64,000 nucleotides of DNA from Torreya grandis (taxonomy: Eukaryota > Streptophyta > Pinopsida > Cupressales > Taxaceae): the NCBI GenBank assembly GCA_037957365.1, contig JARHVA010002685.1, forward strand, positions 1,272,501-1,336,500, read 5' to 3'. The notes under the pieces were generated by a model. It saw only the letters and a list, made by a program, of their open reading frames with translations, ran no database searches and had not been told where the DNA came from. The position numbers and the translations under genes were made by a program. Positions 11,776 through 23,899 of this stretch are shown here, in pieces (the first letter of the stretch is position 1; each line of letters opens with the position of its first letter).

Positions 11776-14700
11776 TTAAATTTTTTTTATTTTACCTAAG
11801 TTCCATGCACCCATGATATTTTTTAGAGTAGTTTCATTTTCTCTAATCACTTTTGTATAGTTATATTATCTTAGTTTGCCTTTCTTATAAACACCATTTG
11901 CCACAATTTTTGTTTTATTTATCCTTATGGAAAGTATCTTAGTTCATTATAAGGTTAATTGGGATTATCATTCCTAATCATAGTTAGGATAAATAATATC
12001 AAGGGATTATAGATGAATCTATGCCTAATAGATTGCATCAAGGCTAATATATTATTTCTTAATAGTCAAATGACCTACAAATGTTGACAAAAAGTGTTGA
12101 CTCTATATATCCACCCTAAAAATCATTAAATTCATAAGGAATGCATAATAGGTTACATGACTAAAAAATGTTGTGCTCCCTAAAATCAAGACATGTGCAG
12201 ATGCTTCTTATCTATACCTATACTCAATAATCAATATATATTTTCACATTCAATTAAGTGTTGATTTGTGAACATAAGGAGTTTCACATTTATTACCTTA
12301 TAAAACATATACTAAACTATAGGCTATGCACCATTCCCTTTGTAGACCAGTATAATTTATAGATGAATGTGTATACTATGAAGATCATTATAAGAGATAA
12401 ATTTCATAGGGTAAAAGGACAAGTGAGTGCACACATATAAACATGACCTTAAAAGTAGCATCAGGATCAATTTGGGGATTCATGATCACTTAAAAGTTAT
12501 GAAATTCTAACGAGGATTGGTGAAAAAATGAATAGGGTAGAAGATTTAACAAATTTTTAGTAGAATATCCTAGAGCCCACAAGATTTGAACAACTAAGGA
12601 CTTAGTCAATTCTTTGGGTTCACCCAGTTCCATGCATCACTCTCCTAGAAATGTTGGGCTTGTTCAAAATTCTATTAAAGACTTAGTCAAATTTCAAGAA
12701 TTTTTATAGAAAGGTAATGATGTCAACAAAGCCTTGACCAAGTAAGCAAGTAGGATGTTTCTAAGTGTCACAATCCCAGTGACCTAGAATTATATGTATA
12801 ATTTAAAATATCTCTGATCTAGTGATTTAGTAGGATGATACCACATAAAAAATACCACTACCCCACTCTTCTAGATATTTTCATACAACCCAAATAGTAT
12901 GTTAGAGACCTAAGATAGTAAAGGAGTGAGAAAGATCCACATGGAACTAGAAAGAGAACACTAACTGGCAAGGCCCATCCAAGAGAGCCTAAACTAATTA
13001 GGGAGATGACATGTGGAGACCATAAACTATGCCTAGAGATCAATGGATCAAAAGGGTGATGTGGGCAAGTAATTAAGGAGGTACTTAAAGGAATAAAATT
13101 ATGTCATTAGTTCACAAGATAAAATTGATGTATTTTTCAATTATCAAAACCATCAAAATCATTGATTTAACTATGCACTTAATTTGATTAAAAAAATAAA
13201 AGTTGCAAATCAATTCCTCACCAATAAATGATCAAGTGGGGTGGGGTATAATTAAATGTAAAAATGAGTAGTGACACCAATTAAAACATGGATTATAATT
13301 GGAATCAAGGATATGACATAAAATAAAAATCTAGCCTTAAAGAGGCATGAATCTAACTATGCATATCATGGGTGGCTGGTGATCTCAATGCAATCTTAAC
13401 TACTTTCAACTACCATATTTCAATTAAGATGTGGTGTAGTTGAAACAATCATGGATTCACCTTCAATATGTTATATATTTTGAGCTACCTACTCAACCAC
13501 CCTCTTTTATTCACCTTGAGTCATTTTATCTACCTCAATAGTGGGTAAGATTAATTAATGACTCATGGGCTTCTCATTGCCTATAAAATACTTATCTCAC
13601 ATTATAAAAGAGAAAACATTTATAATAACTATAACACTATTAAAATTTTACCTCCAATACCCCTCTCTTGGTATAACAAAGATTTGCTTATTTGAGTTTT
13701 TAATACTCCCTTTATACCTTGAGATTTATAGGAACTATTTTAATTTTATTCATGATCTATGTTCTATGTTCATTTCATGATTATTTATCCTTATCTATGG
13801 ATCTTTTCCCCTCTCATTGATGTCTTCATATTACACATATGCTCATAACTAAAAGTCTCTATAGGTCTCATAACTAAAATTATCTATGAACCCTTTGTCA
13901 TCCTTCTTAATGCTACATTGTGCTCCCTTAGATAGATGTGAAACACTTATGTAGTGTGCCTAATTTTAATATTATGTATCAAGTATGTTAGTTTTATTGT
14001 GTCATTAAGTGAGTGAGGCTCACTCTATTCTTGGTGCATCACCTTTACAGTAAAGCAATCCTCTTAATGTTTCTTTCCCTTCTCCCTAGCTCCCTAGCTC
14101 AAGTTTACTCTTAAGATTAGCTATAGATTTCCATTTATCTCTTTTAGGCCTACATGTTGATCCTAAATCAGATGATTTTAGATTAGAAGGAATCTATCTT
14201 TCTCTAAATTTTCATCCCAAGGATTTTAAGTGTCCCACACCTTGGGGGATGATCCCATTATCTCACTAAACCATATTATAATTTAATACGTACATGGTTT
14301 GACTGATAATAGGGAACTCATGCACTTTGATTTGGATTCCATTGTGAAATTTTGTAACTAATGCATCCTATCCAAGATACTACATCACATCCTAAGGTAC
14401 CCTAGGGTAAATAATAATGGCTTATATATCCATCCACCACACATTTAATCTCCTAAAATATTCATAACAATACCTTATTTTATTCCATGTAATTTTGATG
14501 AATGCAAAAATAGGCTAAAAATATCCTGTAGGGTTGACTGGTCCTTTCAGTGATTTCCATTGTGTGAAACATAGGAGTAAGACCAAAAATTGGTACTAGA
14601 TTTCATAAAAAGTGTTAAAGAGAATGTTATCAATATTTTTTGTGAGTTATAAGTCTATAAACTCAATAAAATTAAAATCCTTGTGTAGGTATATCATACG

Positions 14701-15930
14701 ATACACAATGTATACAACTCATTTGGTTTCCTTCTTCACATGCTTCATTATCTACCAAAATCATTTAGAGATGAATTAAAATAGATGCATAATGAATAAT
14801 ATTCTATAGAATCAATGGGGATTCTTCTACCTACCCTTATATATTTTTCTCAAGTATCTGAATGGATAAGTGGTGCTATTGATTTATAAGGCAAAAGGGA
14901 TTTTTCTCGAGTTGTAAGCCCAATTGCTTATGCCATGGTCATAGGGTTGATGAATATGGTAACATATTGAGATACATTAATGACACATTATTTATATCTA
15001 CTAAGTAAAATAAGCATTACATTTTCTAATTACCCAAAATTAGGTAATTTTATCACTCCTTTGGCATCAAAGCCTCACAGTGGATGTTGAAGTGTTAATG
15101 TTCCTACTTATGCTACTTCTTATGGGTCATGGACAAAAAGAGTATATTAAACTATATTAATAAAATAAAGTGGACCTAGGTTATGATATCTATTTTTTTA
15201 AGTCCTAAACCATTCCCAATTTCATCCTTTTATGTATTAGTAAAAAAAATAAGCAATTGTTCATTATCTATGGTTGCTATTATGGAATGAATTGGACACT
15301 TTACTCACTTAGTCTGGCACTAGTGATAAATATGTGCATAAGTGGATGTTTTGGACATAGATTGAAAATTTATCTTGTTTACATTAGTGTGTAATGTCTT
15401 TGTGTTATCTACACCCTCTATTATATATTTTTTTCCATCCAAATTCATCTACCCATCATGTTAAATATACTAAAGTAGTTGTGCATGAGTTTATACCCAA
15501 AATTTATGTCAATTGGTTTTTGTTTGAAATACTAATTATTATTCTACATATAGATTATTTGATTCATCCATTATTAGGTATATAATGTATCATGATGTCA
15601 TTTCATCTATCCAATTTATTTTATGACCCATCCTATCATTCTTCCATTTGATCTGCTTTGGGAAAGATGCAATCTCTCAAGTGCCTTATCATTAATGGTT
15701 TTCAATGACCACTAACCATCCCTTCCCTATACCTATCTTGTCAACACCTCATTAATAAAATTATTTTATGACCACAATGTTCTTATTTATATCTATCTTT
15801 CCTTTAGTCTACCTGTATATATTGATTACACTCTATGATTTTGAATGATTAAGCTTTGTTTCAATGTGTTGTGAATTGAAAATTGGACTATACAAACACA
15901 TTAACTATTAAGAAAACATTAAATACAAAT
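11776..15930. other. Unassigned non-coding repeat-derived DNA
   Basis: No gene, LTR pair or recognisable domain was found. It should contain the 3' end of plus-strand element E (11776 onward) and the 3' end of minus-strand element D (leftward from 15940). A purine run CTTGGGGGATGATCC at 14242-14256 resembles a polypurine tract/LTR junction and could be the start of the E 3' LTR. No matching LTR is available to test it. Open frames here are short and lack domain motifs. Confidence 0.5.
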
Positions 15931-15939
15931 CCTAACTAC

Positions 15940-16036
15940 ATGGTAGAGATTAATGATGGTAATAGTTAAGCCTATAGCGATTCATATGCCCTACTAGAAT
16001 GGTTCTTTGTAGATATTTTAAAATAATTTCACCATT
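15940..16036 (-). pseudogene. Element D integrase terminal segment, separated by element C
   Basis: Minus-strand translation starting directly at the left edge of element C reads NGEIILKYLQRTILVGHMNR, then YRL. This matches the end of the integrase GPY/F module in the same family (the GAV-L-LDG-VNG-RLKPY pattern). The preceding part of the same module, IKFCIGWKGPYIINYAS, ends at 22680, directly at the right edge of C. The two pieces are therefore one domain split by the insertion. Stops follow within a few codons, near the normal end of integrase. Confidence 0.75.
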
Positions 16037-16776
16037 TGTTTAAGTAGATTTTCTTAGAGTTATTTTAATAAAAAATAACTACTAAAAACTCATGAAAGTA
16101 GGGTTTTATCTAAGATTGGGATGCGATTGATAAAAAAGAGTGAAAATGATGTGGGTTTGTTACGTGAATAATTTTTTTCAATTACAGGATGAGAGAGTGA
16201 CATATAAAAATACCCAAGGGTAGACATGAAATAAATTGACATAATTGTAAATGAGTGGGTTTTAATAAAAATATGGGATACTAAGAGAATAAATGATAAT
16301 AAGGACTGACTAAATCAATTATTGTGATAAAATAGGGGTTTCACCTATAGATGATTGTCCTCATGGTGAATTGCATTCCTAGGATCTACATGGGATATGT
16401 TCCCAATAGGGTGTAAGCCTTCATAGGTTGTGAGACTAAAAGTGGGTCAATGTCTATGATCCCAAGATGTGGTGTAATTTTTTTTTAATTATAGTAAGGT
16501 AACTTGTTTAGCCTTAGAATAAAACTATTTGTCTGTGAAATCTTTGTAAGTAGTGTAAAGAATCGATGTCGATTAACTTGGGTTGGTGGTGATTTTAGCA
16601 TAATCAATGGTGATTTAATGAATTAATGTTGATTTAAAAGATTATCATGGATTTTAATGGCTATTATAAATAGTATGACCCAATTTTCATTGGCATATTT
16701 TCATGTGATTGATGATAATTTTTTTTCTTTTTTCTTTTTTTTTAGAAAAAAATTGACACTTGTTTGAGTGTTTACA
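16037..16776 (-). mobile_element. Element C 3' LTR
   Basis: The first 85 bases align well with the 5' LTR (TTTAAGTAG, TTATTAGAGTT, CTCATGAAAGTA). The right end TGTTTACA at 16776 gives 740 bp against 736 bp for the 5' copy. The middle is poorly alignable by eye, so the copies are old. A T/C-rich run at 16722-16744 lies just inside this limit, so the exact right end could be slightly different. Confidence 0.6.
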
Positions 16777-19480
16777 TTAGATGATTTTTTGGTTTTATAT
16801 ATGGATTCCTGGTCTTTGATAGTGATATGATTATGAGTTATAACTTTTTATGTGCTTTAATATGTTATACAATTATATACTAATGGAAAACTAGATTATG
16901 TTATATGATGTTATTATGGGCTATAATCTTAATGTTGTAATATGATTAATAATTTTATGTTATGGAAAATTATAGGATGATATATATGATCTTGATTTTT
17001 TTATTATGTAACATTTCTTTTTATCAAATGTTGGATAATAATTATGATTATTGATAAAAGAGTAAAAGAGGTTCTTAACTCATTTATTGGCTTGGATCAT
17101 AACTAAAAATAGGCTCCTTGTGGTATTTGCATGTGAATCCTTTATCCAATGTTAATAAGTTTTTTAATAGCCTAATGTCGACTGAGTTCAAGGTCATTTA
17201 TTTGAGAAGGCAATTTATATGAACTTCCTTTCACATGATTCATGTTTAAGCTTAATTTAGGAATATATTTCATGTCTTATGTTTGAGAGATAAGTCTTTT
17301 GTATTAATAATATTATGACCTTTTTGTTCCAATCTATTTGTTATGTATAATGATAAATGTGAGAAGTCTACAAGTTTTAATAAAGCTAATCAATATAAGA
17401 ATCTTTTGTGGGATACTTTTTCATTTTGACTTTAGAGATTTTAAGGACATGTTCTATGATAGAAATATAATCAATTCATGAAGTTTTTAAATATATTTAT
17501 TTTGATATCCATCCTTTGAGGGAGTTTTCTATATTTTATTATGTATTTTTGAACTTTTTATGAGCCATTTTCCTTCAAGGGAGAAATCTACACTTTCAAC
17601 CCTGTTTGAAATACCCCTTTTTCAAAGTTTTTATCCCATCTTGAATTTTTGTCATGGATTAGCTTAGGGTGATCTAAGTTATTTTTAAAGACAAGGATTA
17701 TTACACAAGATGATATTTTTATCCAAAATAGTATTACCTAGAAAATCTGATGGATTTGAGAAATAATGATTTGGGGCTCTTTTTCAGATATGGGTAGAGC
17801 TTATCTATTTATAACATTCCATGAACAAATATAGGGTATTCATATTTAAGGTTTAGGTGAATATTCTACTAGATAAACCCATGATTGTATATCATTATTA
17901 TCTATTCATTAGGCTGAGGGGATAATTTTGTGAAATGGGTTTATTTAGGGATATGAACAAAGGGAGAACCTATGTTGACTATGGCTATTAAATATGATTA
18001 ATAATAGAAAGGATGTAGATTCCAAGTGTTAAGAGGATCTCTCTCTAGTTTTACCTCAAGTGAGGCCAAGTGGTATGCTCCCAATCCATTATGAATAATA
18101 ATATATGGTCCAAGCTAATTTGGATTAAACTTTCCTCATTTACTCTTTTCTATATTTGTGTCTTGTTTATTTTTAAGCACATTATTATAGATAAGTCTAA
18201 GAAAAGTGTGGCTTGTATAGGAAATAAAAATATAAGGAAAATGGTTTTGTGTGAGGTTGATCATCATGATATGAAGGGGATTGATTGAAACACTCTAAAT
18301 TAAATGGGTATGGAGGTGAGGAGGATTGAAGGCGGTGAACTCTTCAAGGTTAAGATGATATTATGTGTTATTTTTTAGGGTTCCCATGCTCTTGGGGAGC
18401 AAGAAAGGTGTTAAGTATCAATATTTGATATTCCCTCATGAGAGTTATTAAAGTTTGGAGTCAAAGGAATAATTGTTAGGGATGTGAGATGAAGGGATTG
18501 CTAAACTAGATGATGGTTCACTTGTTAATGATGATAGGTCATGTCTTTTAGGGGGATTGAGACATGATTAGGTGAATAGGTAAAATTACAAGTTTTGAAT
18601 GGATGAGGATATACTTAGACAATATGGATTTTGACTTCATACTCATATTTGAGGCATCATATAAGTAGAAACCCTTGAGATGGATATTTTGACTTTGTTT
18701 GGTCCAGGACCACTATCATCCTTCTTTTTCAAGTGATATTTGATGTCATGGGGATATCCCTATTAGGATTTTTGTTCTTGGATGGTTGAGGGAGCTCAAG
18801 CCTTATAGGTGGGTGTTGTATGGTCTTGCCTTTTAGAATACTAAGGAATTTGTCTTACTTAATTGAGACAAACCTTTTATCTTATATATTTTATAGGAAT
18901 TAGTGAGCATGATTAGATGGTACTTCCTTTGGGAGATCCCATGTAGTTATATTAGGAATGTTAAAATGGATGATGGGTACATGTTTAATTAGATCAAACT
19001 ATTTTTTATCTAGAATATCTCTTGTAAGGGAGTTTGGAATTTCTAGTATTTTAGAAAATGATTCAAGAAAAATATTGATTTCCTTAGGTAGAATTTGATT
19101 ATAAATAGTGTTAATCATGTGGGATTACTAGTTTTGGGGATCTCTAGTGTTTTCTTGTATAGAATTTTATGCAGATGGGTGATTTGGGAATGGCTATCTA
19201 AAAATATCCAGGGATTGATTTGGGGGAGCATTTGAATTATCTAATTTGTGTTATTCTTAATCAATAATATTTTGGACAAAACTCTTGAAGTATCAACATC
19301 TATTAACCTCATGACTAGGTAAATGTTGGTAGGCAAAAAAATTACTTTCTTTATACCAATTTGGTTTAGGAAGAGAGTCACCAATAGACATGATTGGAGG
19401 GAGATAAATAATTTATACTTTGAAAATTTTGTGAAGGATCGAAGCATAAGATTCTTGTAAAGGCATATATTTTTTGGGTG
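16777..19480 (-). other. Element C internal region after gag: no recognisable pol
   Basis: About 2.7 kb between gag and the 3' LTR. No RT, RNase H or integrase motif was found on the minus strand. A short Pro-rich stretch on the minus strand near 18690-18850 (PPIRLELPQPSKNKNPN) could be a Gag C-terminal tail. A 72-codon plus-strand frame at 18070-18288 is opposite to the element and looks like chance. Confidence 0.5.
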
Positions 19481-19489
19481 GAACTCACA

Positions 19490-21091
19490 TTAACGTATTA
19501 TGAAGTTATGTATAAGAAGCATAAGGACTTTTTGGTTTGTTTTTGGTGGAGGGGCAATTTTTAGGATAATAACATTTGTTCAGTCTTTTTGTTTAGGGTT
19601 ATTATACCCCTTGGAAAGATCATGTTTAAAATTTGTATTACATAGTTTGACCTTACCTTATTATAGGGATCATATTTCCAAATTATGGGTCATGGTAAAA
19701 GACTCATCAAATTTTTAAAAAAAATGGACTTGAAGTGTGGATGAAATGTGTTTCACATATGACCTGGAGAATAGTTCAATCAACTCTAGAATGGGGAGGG
19801 AAAAGGAAAATTAGATTTTTAACCCTCACCATCTTGCAACAAAATCTAGAATCAAATAATCTTTGAATTCTTTAATGGTGTACAAATTGATGATAATTAT
19901 CTTCCTTACAATATTAATTGAAAATTTTTCTAGGAAGGTTTTAATCTAATTAGCCAAAGGATAATAACCAATGCTAAGGAATGGTATTGTACTAATCCAT
20001 AGATGGTCAAGATACTGACATAGGGAATGTTCTCAAGAGAAGGGCATAATCATGGGCTATAAGATAACATGCATGCTTAATTTCCCTAATATGTTTTTGA
20101 GGCTCTTATTTGTTCTGGAATTTCATGAATTTAGGCAATTCCCCTTATGCCAAATAGGCTCTAATTGGAACAACTAGATTGATAGGTTCATTACATATTA
20201 CTTGTATGAGATCATATAATTGTGGTTAGAGGTATAAGCCTCAATGTTTTCCATCCTTTCCATGAGAACATGAATGAGGTCAATTTAGGAATTATACTAA
20301 GGTTTACCACCTAAAGTGTTTTGATACAAATGTTGTTGAAGGGGAAGTGATGTGGGAAATGGTTGTGATAGAGGATAGCTAATTGATGTGGTAATGATTG
20401 GTTGAGATGATGTTTCATAATATGATAATATAGGAGGTTTAGATTTTTGTTGAGATGGATTGAGGAAGGTATTCATAAATGGTTATGGTGGAGTGAGGTG
20501 CTAAATGGACAATGGTGGAAAGAGCTATTATTAAAGAGGCTAACATAAGGGAACTTGTTGAATGGGTTTTGATGGTTGAGTCAGATGTTTGGGATTTGTG
20601 GTCACATTTGTTATAAAAAAATGAAGTGATGCAAGGATCGAGACTACCAAAATTTAGAGAGAGGAAGAGGGTTGTTGATTAAATGTGGGTTATGGTATGG
20701 TAACACTATGGGTCTAGACAATAATCTTAGTAGGATTGAGAGATGTTGGCAGTGGTTGAGTAAACATAGATTATGATACATTAGTATTAAGGGTTAGATT
20801 AAAATTCATAGGAGGATAAATGGATGCTAGCAATGGTTCATGGACAAAGGCTGAGACGATGGATTGAAAGTGTTCATATAGTCCTTCTAGTGGCATGTCA
20901 TATATAAATTGGGAAGAATGAACATAGGGAGAAATAAGAATATGTATGTCTTGTGAACTAAGAGAGTGACTAAGAGATATTGGGTTGATATTTAACATAC
21001 TAGAAAAGTCAGGGTCTCCTTGTGTATAGTATTAAGTAATATCCTCCCCATTAGACCTAGGAGAACTAGGAAGACTTGGTGTATGTTCCAT
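19490..21091 (-). pseudogene. Element C gag remnant
   Basis: The start is at ATG 21091 (MEHTPSLPSSPRSNGEDIT), matching the element B start in position and context. YDMPLEGLYEHF near 20880 matches B. The capsid core at about 19740-20090 aligns with B: TFLEKFSINIVRKIIINLYT, KEFKDYLILDFVARW, and SLPILELIELFSRS where B has SIPHPKLIKLFPRS. More stops are present than in B. The product would have been a capsid/nucleocapsid protein. No zinc knuckle was identified. Confidence 0.7.
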
Positions 21092-21169
21092 GAATGAGGA
21101 TGATGTAGGTGGATCATTTTTTTCTAAGAATATTTTTGAGTTACAACTATGTAGGCCTTAATAAAAAAA

Positions 21170-21170
21170 A

Positions 21171-21257
<87 letters not shown>
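21170..21257. repeat. (AAT)n microsatellite, about 29 units
   Basis: An essentially perfect ATA/AAT trinucleotide array follows a ten-base A run. It lies in the element C leader about 80 bases upstream of the gag ATG. Element B has no such array at the matching place. It was probably seeded by the A run. The poly-Tyr frame read across it on the minus strand is an artefact. Confidence 0.95.
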
Positions 21258-21258
<1 letters not shown>

Positions 21259-21502
21259 CAAAGTAAATAGAAAATTGTTTTTTCTTTTTCTCTTTTTAGT
21301 GAAGATAAAAGTACACACTATAATTGGGAATTCCTAATGTATTTAAGTTATGAATTAAAATGTGATAGGGCATTTAGATTTGAAAAAGACCTAAGAAGAG
21401 GTATGATAAAGTTGGAGTTAGGTCTATTTATGGATGATATCCTTGATATACTTGAAGGTACATGAGGTTTAGATCTATATTGGTGATGGTACGTGGCTTG
21501 AT

Positions 21503-21636
21503 ATTGGGGCCTACCCCCTCACTTCATAATCTCATAGTGATAAGGGTGTTGGTTGCTTAGCCAATATACCATTTTTTTAATACTCTAATATAACTCTAAG
21601 TCAACTTCCCCCTTGGTGATGAAATCCAAGTAGGTA
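21503..21636 (-). promoter_or_regulatory. Conserved leader block with two predicted hairpins (copy in C)
   Basis: GGGGCCTACCCC lies at 21506-21517 and CTTGG-9-CCAAG at 21612-21630. The block is near-identical to B and close to A, and lies about 300 bases from the primer site. It has no coding potential. Confidence 0.6.
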
Positions 21637-21914
21637 GACCTAGGTAGTATTATTTTTATTATTTATTTGATATTTTCATGGTTTGGTAGTGTGTGAGGGA
21701 GAAATGTTACTATGATGGTAAATTATACCTCCTAATTATGGTATTTTCACTACTTAAGAAAATAAGAGAATGAATGTAATTCTTTTTAAAATCCAAAAGA
21801 AATCAAAATTTTCCTTATTTTCTCTTTAAATGAAAATAATTATGAAAAAATTGCTAAAAAAGTAGAGTAAAATAAATAAATAAAATAACAAAACAAGAAT
21901 TATGAGGCTCAAAA

Positions 21915-21938
21915 AGGGTCCTAATAGGCATGCTAGAA
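21915..21938 (-). other. Element C primer-binding site
   Basis: Minus-sense TTCTAGCATGCCTATTAGGA directly follows the LTR end ...TTAAACA. It is a mutated form of the TTTTGGCACGCCCA-GGGAC-type site and occupies the same place as in B. Confidence 0.6.
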
Positions 21939-22674
21939 TGTTTAAGTAGTTTTTATTAGAGTTTAGTTTTTTTAATATAAAAATGAATTATTACAAGCTC
22001 ATGAAAGTATGAGATTTTAACTAAGATGATGACATATCTATGAAATAGATTATGCTCCATTGATCAAGTGATCATGAGGAATGCTTTTTGGCTAGGAAAG
22101 AAAACCTTTCAAATGTATTGATGGTATTGTAGCTTGTATAGAATATTTTGGCTTATTGAAAGCAATATCTAAGGATTTAGAGCTTGTGTATAGATCAACT
22201 AGATAGTTGAATGTCTATGTCATAGAGTCCTTGAGTGTCATACATTATATAAACATTTTGTTGGCCTTTTAGTGTTATTTTAAGGGAATTTTAGAGGAGT
22301 TTTTACCAAGTATATATAATCATTGGTAATTAAATAGAATCATCACAGATCTTGGGAATCATTAAAAATTATATGCTATCTTTACAAAATGTGTTATATA
22401 TTGGTTTTAACCATGGGCCATGTTCAGGGGAAATAATATTAAGTTTTTAATAAGGATTTATATCATGGGTAGGCTATTAGGATGGTTTGATAAATTATAT
22501 TTTATTGAATTTATTAAGATATTAAAATATTTTGGTGGTTAGGAGGGTTAAAATGGTAATTACTAAAGTTATTTATGATAGGTAAACAAAATAGAGATGA
22601 TTGGTAATAATTAAAGGGGTTTATGACATGCGATGACACTAATATATATAATATGGAATTATAGCATCTAAACA
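21939..22674 (-). mobile_element. Element C 5' LTR
   Basis: This is a 736-bp LTR bounded by plus-strand TGTTTAAG and CTAAACA. It aligns with the B LTR (CCATTGATC, TTTGGCTAGGAA, GAGGGTTAA, AATATATATAATATGGAATTATAG). The TATATATAATAT segment near 22651-22662 may hold the minus-strand TATA box. Confidence 0.7.
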
Positions 22675-22679
22675 CTATT

Positions 22680-23690
22680 GTGAAGCATAATTAATGATAT
22701 AAGGACCCTTCCATCCAATGCAAAACTTTATTAGAAATGCTTTAAATCTATTGTCATAGAGTAATACCACTTACTTGGGATAGAATTCCTTAGATCACAA
22801 GTGGTAATCATGCCATGATTTTTGACTCAAATTGTTAATCTCTTGTGTCCATTATGTTTTTATTTTTATTTTCCTCTATATTGACCAAATCCATCAATCT
22901 ATATTTCAAAGAGTCCTAATTTTCTAGCCTCATAATGATTACAATTTATAGAATAGGAACAATGTATTACATATGCATAACTACCTCAAGACTATACACC
23001 AACTAAAATGGATTGAAGTTTGTTGCACATTTATAATTTTTCATATATTCCCAATGAATCATAGAAATTTGATATTATAAATAATCCATTTGAACATCAA
23101 ATATCTTCATTAACATTTTACACAATACTTTGTTTGAAGGCTTAACTTACCCATTTGCTTGAGGATGATAGGTCATGATTTTGTGGTGTGATAACATGCA
23201 AATTATATTAAGATTCATGATTGTGTTATTGAGAAAGTGAATACCTCTATCACTAACCAATTTATTTATACATATAAGCCTTGTTATGATATTTTCATAT
23301 AAAAAATTAGCGGTATCCTCCACACCATAACTTGGTATTGTAACATCTTCCACCCATTTCATGAAATAGTTTGTCGTAGTAATGCTATATCTCACATGAA
23401 TGAATTTTATTATAAGATTTATATGCCCTATGAAATCAATTCCCCATTATTCAAAAAATTGATTTTATAACATTGGAATGAAAGTCATCCCATCTCATTA
23501 TTTTAGTCTTCCCATTCTTTGGTAAACATCATAGTGTTTTGCCACTTTGTGCACATCCTAAAAAAAAAAATCTACCACCAAAGACCACTCTATATTATCT
23601 TTATTGAAATGGATTCACATAAGAGATGGACTCTTTTATATCCTTTATGTGCTTCCTAAAATATCTATGGCTGCTCATGTTATAAGGCTA
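22680..23690 (-). pseudogene. Element D integrase
   Basis: SGLWW and a degenerate HHCC region with CQRMG-like VYQRMGRL lie near 23500-23600. The core contains WGIDFIGH (first Asp, near 23440), then KWVEDVTIPSYGVED, TANFLYENIITRL, LVSDRGIHFLNN (second Asp, near 23250) and MTYHPQANG. The third catalytic residue, normally Glu in VEAFNK-type wording, reads VKPSNK here, so Glu appears replaced by Lys. Then come FNPF-LVYSLEVVM and the start of the GPY/F module, WKGPYIINYAS, which ends at the element C insertion. The enzyme would join element cDNA to host DNA; this copy is dead. Confidence 0.85.
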
Positions 23691-23899
23691 CTCTACATAA
23701 CACATCATCCTTCATGATCTTAAATAGGAATCCATTGCTGAGCCTATAAGGAATGTCTCATGTAACCATTTGATTCTTATCCCTTTCAACATAGTTCACA
23801 TGAAATGTTCCTTGTTATATGAAGTTCAAGATGTTCTCCATATTGTTAGGGATCATAAAGCATATAAATACGTGTACATCTAGGGATTTATCATATAAT

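Larger units (their letters stand above)
16037..22674 (-). mobile_element. Element C: complete 6.6-kb non-autonomous Ty3/gypsy element
   Basis: Both LTRs are present. Each inner or outer end begins with TGTTTAAGTAG on the plus strand (16037 and 21939) and ends in AAACA or TTACA (16776 and 22674). The flanking pentamers are CCATT (16032-16036) and CTATT (22675-22679), a target duplication with one transition. The host sequence on either side is one continuous integrase domain of element D. Internally there is a primer site, leader hairpins and gag, but no recognisable protease, RT or integrase, so C depended on enzymes from elsewhere. Confidence 0.8.

Noticed and set aside
12160..12220. Possible partner of the element D LTR end (TGTTGTGCTCCCTAAAATCA against TGTTAGCAAAGGTTCC)
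   Set aside because: The similarity is too weak and stops after about 30 bases.
14242..14256. CTTGGGGGATGATCC as the polypurine tract and 3' LTR start of element E
   Set aside because: The form is plausible, but it lies 2.5 kb from the end of integrase with no second LTR to confirm it; noted only within the unassigned region.
18070..18288. 72-codon plus-strand frame with a hydrophobic middle inside element C
   Set aside because: It is opposite to the element's sense strand, has no family motif, and looks like chance in A+T-rich DNA.
21124..21318. Poly-Tyr open frame on the minus strand
   Set aside because: It is only a translation of the (AAT)n microsatellite.
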